In this document: positions 61,792 through 64,000 of the stretch, piece by piece
Numbering within the stretch: position 1 is the stretch's first letter
How the letters are laid out: each line of letters opens with the position of its first letter
Assembly: GCF_020379485.1 (NCBI RefSeq)
Contig: NC_063436.1
Location: forward strand, 20,210,423 to 20,274,422
DNA: 64,000 nucleotides
Reading direction: 5' to 3'
Source of the DNA: Brassica napus
Taxonomy: Eukaryota > Streptophyta > Magnoliopsida > Brassicales > Brassicaceae
Position numbers and translations under genes: made by a program
Notes under the pieces: model-generated
Database searches by the model: none
Told to the model about the DNA's origin: nothing
The model's input: only the letters and a program-made list of their open reading frames with translations

Positions 61792-62717
61792 AAAAGAGAA
61801 CTAGGCTAGTTTCAGAGAGAGAAGAGAGAGAAGAAAAGCAGATCCATCTTCGGGTCCGGTGATCGGCCGGCGTGTGTGCGCGCGTGCCGTCACCGGAGCC
61901 CCTAAAACCACCAAAAAAGTCTTCGATCTTCGCTTTGCTGACGTCCCCTCCCTCTTCCGCCTTGCCTGAGCTATGGAAGAAGGTCGTCTCGTGGATCTGG
62001 TTCTGCTGTAAAGGCGCGGTCGTGGTGAGGAAGGTGCGGTGAAACGCTTTCTGCGGCTGTTTGGTTTTGTCTCCGGGAGACGGAGGCTCCGTAAGCTCCG
62101 TCGTCGCCGGTTCAGGTCCCCGCGAGGTGGAGGCTACGTTTAGCTCTGCCGTCGTCGGTCTAGATTACGAGGGGTGAAGGTGCTCCATGCCTTGCCTCGC
62201 CGTCGGCCAGTCCCCTCGGTTAATTTCTTAGGGTTTAGTTGTTTTTCTTTCTTTTTAGTGCTGTTGACGTTGGTTGGTGTGGTTTGGTGGTGACGACGTC
62301 GGAGGAAGTTCGAAGCTTGATCAAGGTTAAAGGTGACGGTCCCCGCAAATGTCTTCTTCTCGGTGATTGTGACGATTGGCGACGGATGAGATCTCGATTC
62401 GTCGAGTGATACTCTCCGTTTTTGGGCTCACTTCTGTCGAAGACGGTTAGCGGTGGTGATGGTGTGGAGTCAGTGAACTCCGGCGTTCCGGATGAACCGA
62501 TGGTTGGTTCCCGGTGTTGATTCCGAGTGAGTGCGTCGTCGGTGCCGTAGCGTGTGTCCGCGCAGCGGCGATGTCTTGCTTGTGCTAGGGTTTCTAGTTG
62601 GTGGGCTTTAGGCCCAGTTTGTTTAATGTGTTTGGCCCAGTGTTTTTGGGCTCTTGTATGTTTTTAATTAGGGTTTTTGACCCAGTAATCTAAAATCTAT
62701 TGACGGAAAAAAAAAAA
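61792..62717 (+). mobile_element. GC-rich non-autonomous retroposon, copy E2
   Basis: 926 bp, GC-rich, ending attgacgg plus poly(A), with a perfect 17-bp target duplication aaaactacttctcactt (61775-61791 and 62718-62734). It begins near agagaactaggctagtttc. It is full-length compared with E1, which starts further in. No protein-coding capacity seen. Length and non-coding nature fit Sadhu-like retroposons, unconfirmed. Confidence 0.88.
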
Positions 62718-62734
62718 AAAACTACTTCTCACTT

Positions 62735-63309
62735 CTGCTTCATCTTTCCTTTTTTCTCAAAATTTGGCTCTTTTCCCACACTCCTTGGTTTCTTACAATA
62801 CATTGTTGTCTTCTCGAAACCATAACTATTTGACATTCATCCACCGTTGATTCACTTATCTCTCGTCTTCCATGACTCATGTACGGTCAAGATCCAAGAT
62901 CACAGAAAAGACTTCACTCTGATTAACAACAACAAACATATTTTATCATTTTGGCAGAAAAAAAAAGTCTTGATTCGAAATTTGAGCGTGCTAATGGTTT
63001 AATCAATTAAAGGGACAAAGAAAAGCAACTTTATAAAATCAGTAGTAATCAGTAGATTTATACCATTCTTGTCCATCGCTTTGAAACACTTTTTTTTTAA
63101 TTTTCTGATAAAAGAAAAAAACACACCAACTTTAAGGTACATCCAACGGTTACCAATCGATCTGGTCTAAGTTAGAATCATAGCCGTTTACATTATTTTG
63201 ACCAAAGTGCTTATTACAAAACGGTCCACACACTCTCTTTCCACTACAAAGTACTAGCAGTCTTGAAAAAAACACAAACCCATCACCTTTCTCTCTCTCA
63301 GAAGTGGGC
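62735..63309. other. TMKL1 promoter and 5' UTR
   Basis: AT-rich upstream region ending in a CT-rich leader (cctttctctctctcag) just before the ATG. Confidence 0.5.
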
Positions 63310-64000
63310 ATGGCTTCACTGAGATTCCTTCATGTCTTCTTCTTCTTCTTCCATCTCATTCCCAACTCCCACTCTCTCTCCACCTCCTCCGATGTGAAGC
63401 TTCTCGTGGGAAAAATCAAACCTTCCCTCCAAGGCACCAGCGAGAGCCTCCTCTTGTCTTCTTGGAACTCATCTGTTCCCGTCTGCCAATGGAGAGGGGT
63501 AAAATGGGTATTCTCAGACGGCTCCCCTCTCCAATGCACCGCCCTCTCTTCACCACCAACCCAATGGACAAACCTCTCTCTCTACAACGACTCCTCCCTC
63601 CACCTCCTCTCTCTCCAGCTCCCTTCCGCTAACCTCACCGGCTCCCTCCCCGGAGAGCTCGGCGAGTTCTCCATGCTCCGAAGCCTCTTCCTCAACATCA
63701 ACGCCTTGAGCGGGCCCCTCCCTCTCGAGCTCGGCTACGCTTCCTCTCTCTCCGATATCGACCTGAGCGGTAACGCCCTAACCGGCGCCTTTCCTCCGTC
63801 GATTTGGAACCTCTGCGAGAACCTCGTCTCATTAAAGCTTCACGGTAACTCCTTCTCCGGGGCCTTGCCTGAGCCCGCCTTGCCGAACTCGACTTGTGGT
63901 AGTCTCCAAGTTCTTGATTTGGGTGGTAATAAGCTCTCAGGCGAGTTCCCTGAGTATGTAACAAAGTTTAAAGCTCTGAAGATGCTTGATCTTTCGAGTA
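63310..64000 (+). CDS. TMKL1: Leucine-rich-repeat receptor-like kinase TMKL1, 5' part
   Basis: Open from the ATG to the window edge (230 codons, 3' truncated by the window). Residues 1 to about 24 are a signal peptide rich in phenylalanine (FLHVFFFFFHLIP). The LRR N-terminal cap includes V-C-Q-W-R-G-V-K-W. Leucine-rich repeats follow (NLTGSLPGELGEFSMLRSL, NALSGPLPLELGYASSLSDI, NALTGAFPPSIWNLCENLVS, NSFSGALPEPALPN, NKLSGEFPEYVTKFKALKML). It matches TMKL1 (At3g24660, next to ABI3 in Arabidopsis, from memory), whose kinase domain is reported to lack key catalytic residues. The membrane and kinase parts lie beyond this window. Confidence 0.93.
   Translation, partial: MASLRFLHVFFFFFHLIPNSHSLSTSSDVKLLVGKIKPSLQGTSESLLLSSWNSSVPVCQWRGVKWVFSDGSPLQCTALSSPPTQWTNLSLYNDSSLHLLSLQLPSANLTGSLPGELGEFSMLRSLFLNINALSGPLPLELGYASSLSDIDLSGNALTGAFPPSIWNLCENLVSLKLHGNSFSGALPEPALPNSTCGSLQVLDLGGNKLSGEFPEYVTKFKALKMLDLSS

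Noticed and set aside
63330..63964. Minus-strand open frames across TMKL1
   Set aside because: They are antisense shadows of leucine-rich repeats.

Overview
This window is nuclear DNA from a crucifer (Brassicaceae), most likely a Brassica- or Raphanus-like species. It is AT-rich, has GT-AG introns and is dense in short transposons. The recognisable proteins match, from memory, a run of Arabidopsis thaliana chromosome 3 genes from about At3g24510 to At3g24660: a defensin-like peptide cluster, UBC37, HSFC1, an Mpv17/PMP22 protein, ROPGEF8, ABI3 and TMKL1. Several Arabidopsis neighbours are missing, as expected after polyploidy and gene loss. All synteny statements rest on memory, not on a search.

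Layout. 1.2-6.2 kb: one degraded and two intact defensin-like genes, with UBC37 (minus). A 1.4-kb tandem duplication has copied one defensin gene together with the 3' end of UBC37. 7.5-14.2 kb: a complete 17-exon cohesin SMC1 gene (minus). It is out of place relative to Arabidopsis, and a one-exon fragment of organellar glutathione reductase lies upstream of it. Those two genes are neighbours in Arabidopsis (At3g54660/At3g54670), so a small block appears to have been pasted in here. 16.7-17.7 kb: HSFC1 (plus). 17.7-26 kb: gene-poor DNA with MITE-like elements and a GC-rich retroposon. 26.1-27.8 kb: the Mpv17 gene (minus), with a SINE in its first intron. 28.3-29.6 kb: MITE-like elements. 31.7-35.4 kb: an S-protein homologue and a stop-containing paralogue. 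35.6-37.1 kb: a COV1-like DUF502 gene (minus). 38.4-39.3 kb: a non-autonomous Helitron. 39.9-43.2 kb: ROPGEF8 (minus), with a 171-bp tandem array in its first intron. 43.2-53.5 kb: a long AT-rich intergenic region. 53.5-56.3 kb: ABI3 (plus). 57.1-58.7 kb: an apparent gene-capturing TIR transposon holding a chimeric IQD-like mini-gene. 59.9-62.7 kb: two GC-rich poly(A) retroposons. 63.3 kb to the edge: the start of TMKL1 (plus).

The genes do not form a pathway. ABI3 controls seed maturation, HSFC1 is a heat-stress regulator, ROPGEF8 activates ROP GTPases, SMC1 belongs to cohesin, UBC37 is an E2-family protein and TMKL1 is a receptor-like kinase. The most informative signals concern gene movement: the SMC1/GR2 block, the Pack-type element with the IQD chimera, the DEFL-UBC37 tandem duplication, and several elements dated by target-site duplications. 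SMC1 also carries a textbook U12-type AT-AC intron. All exon joins given here were checked by hand for GT-AG (or AT-AC) signals and for reading-frame continuity.
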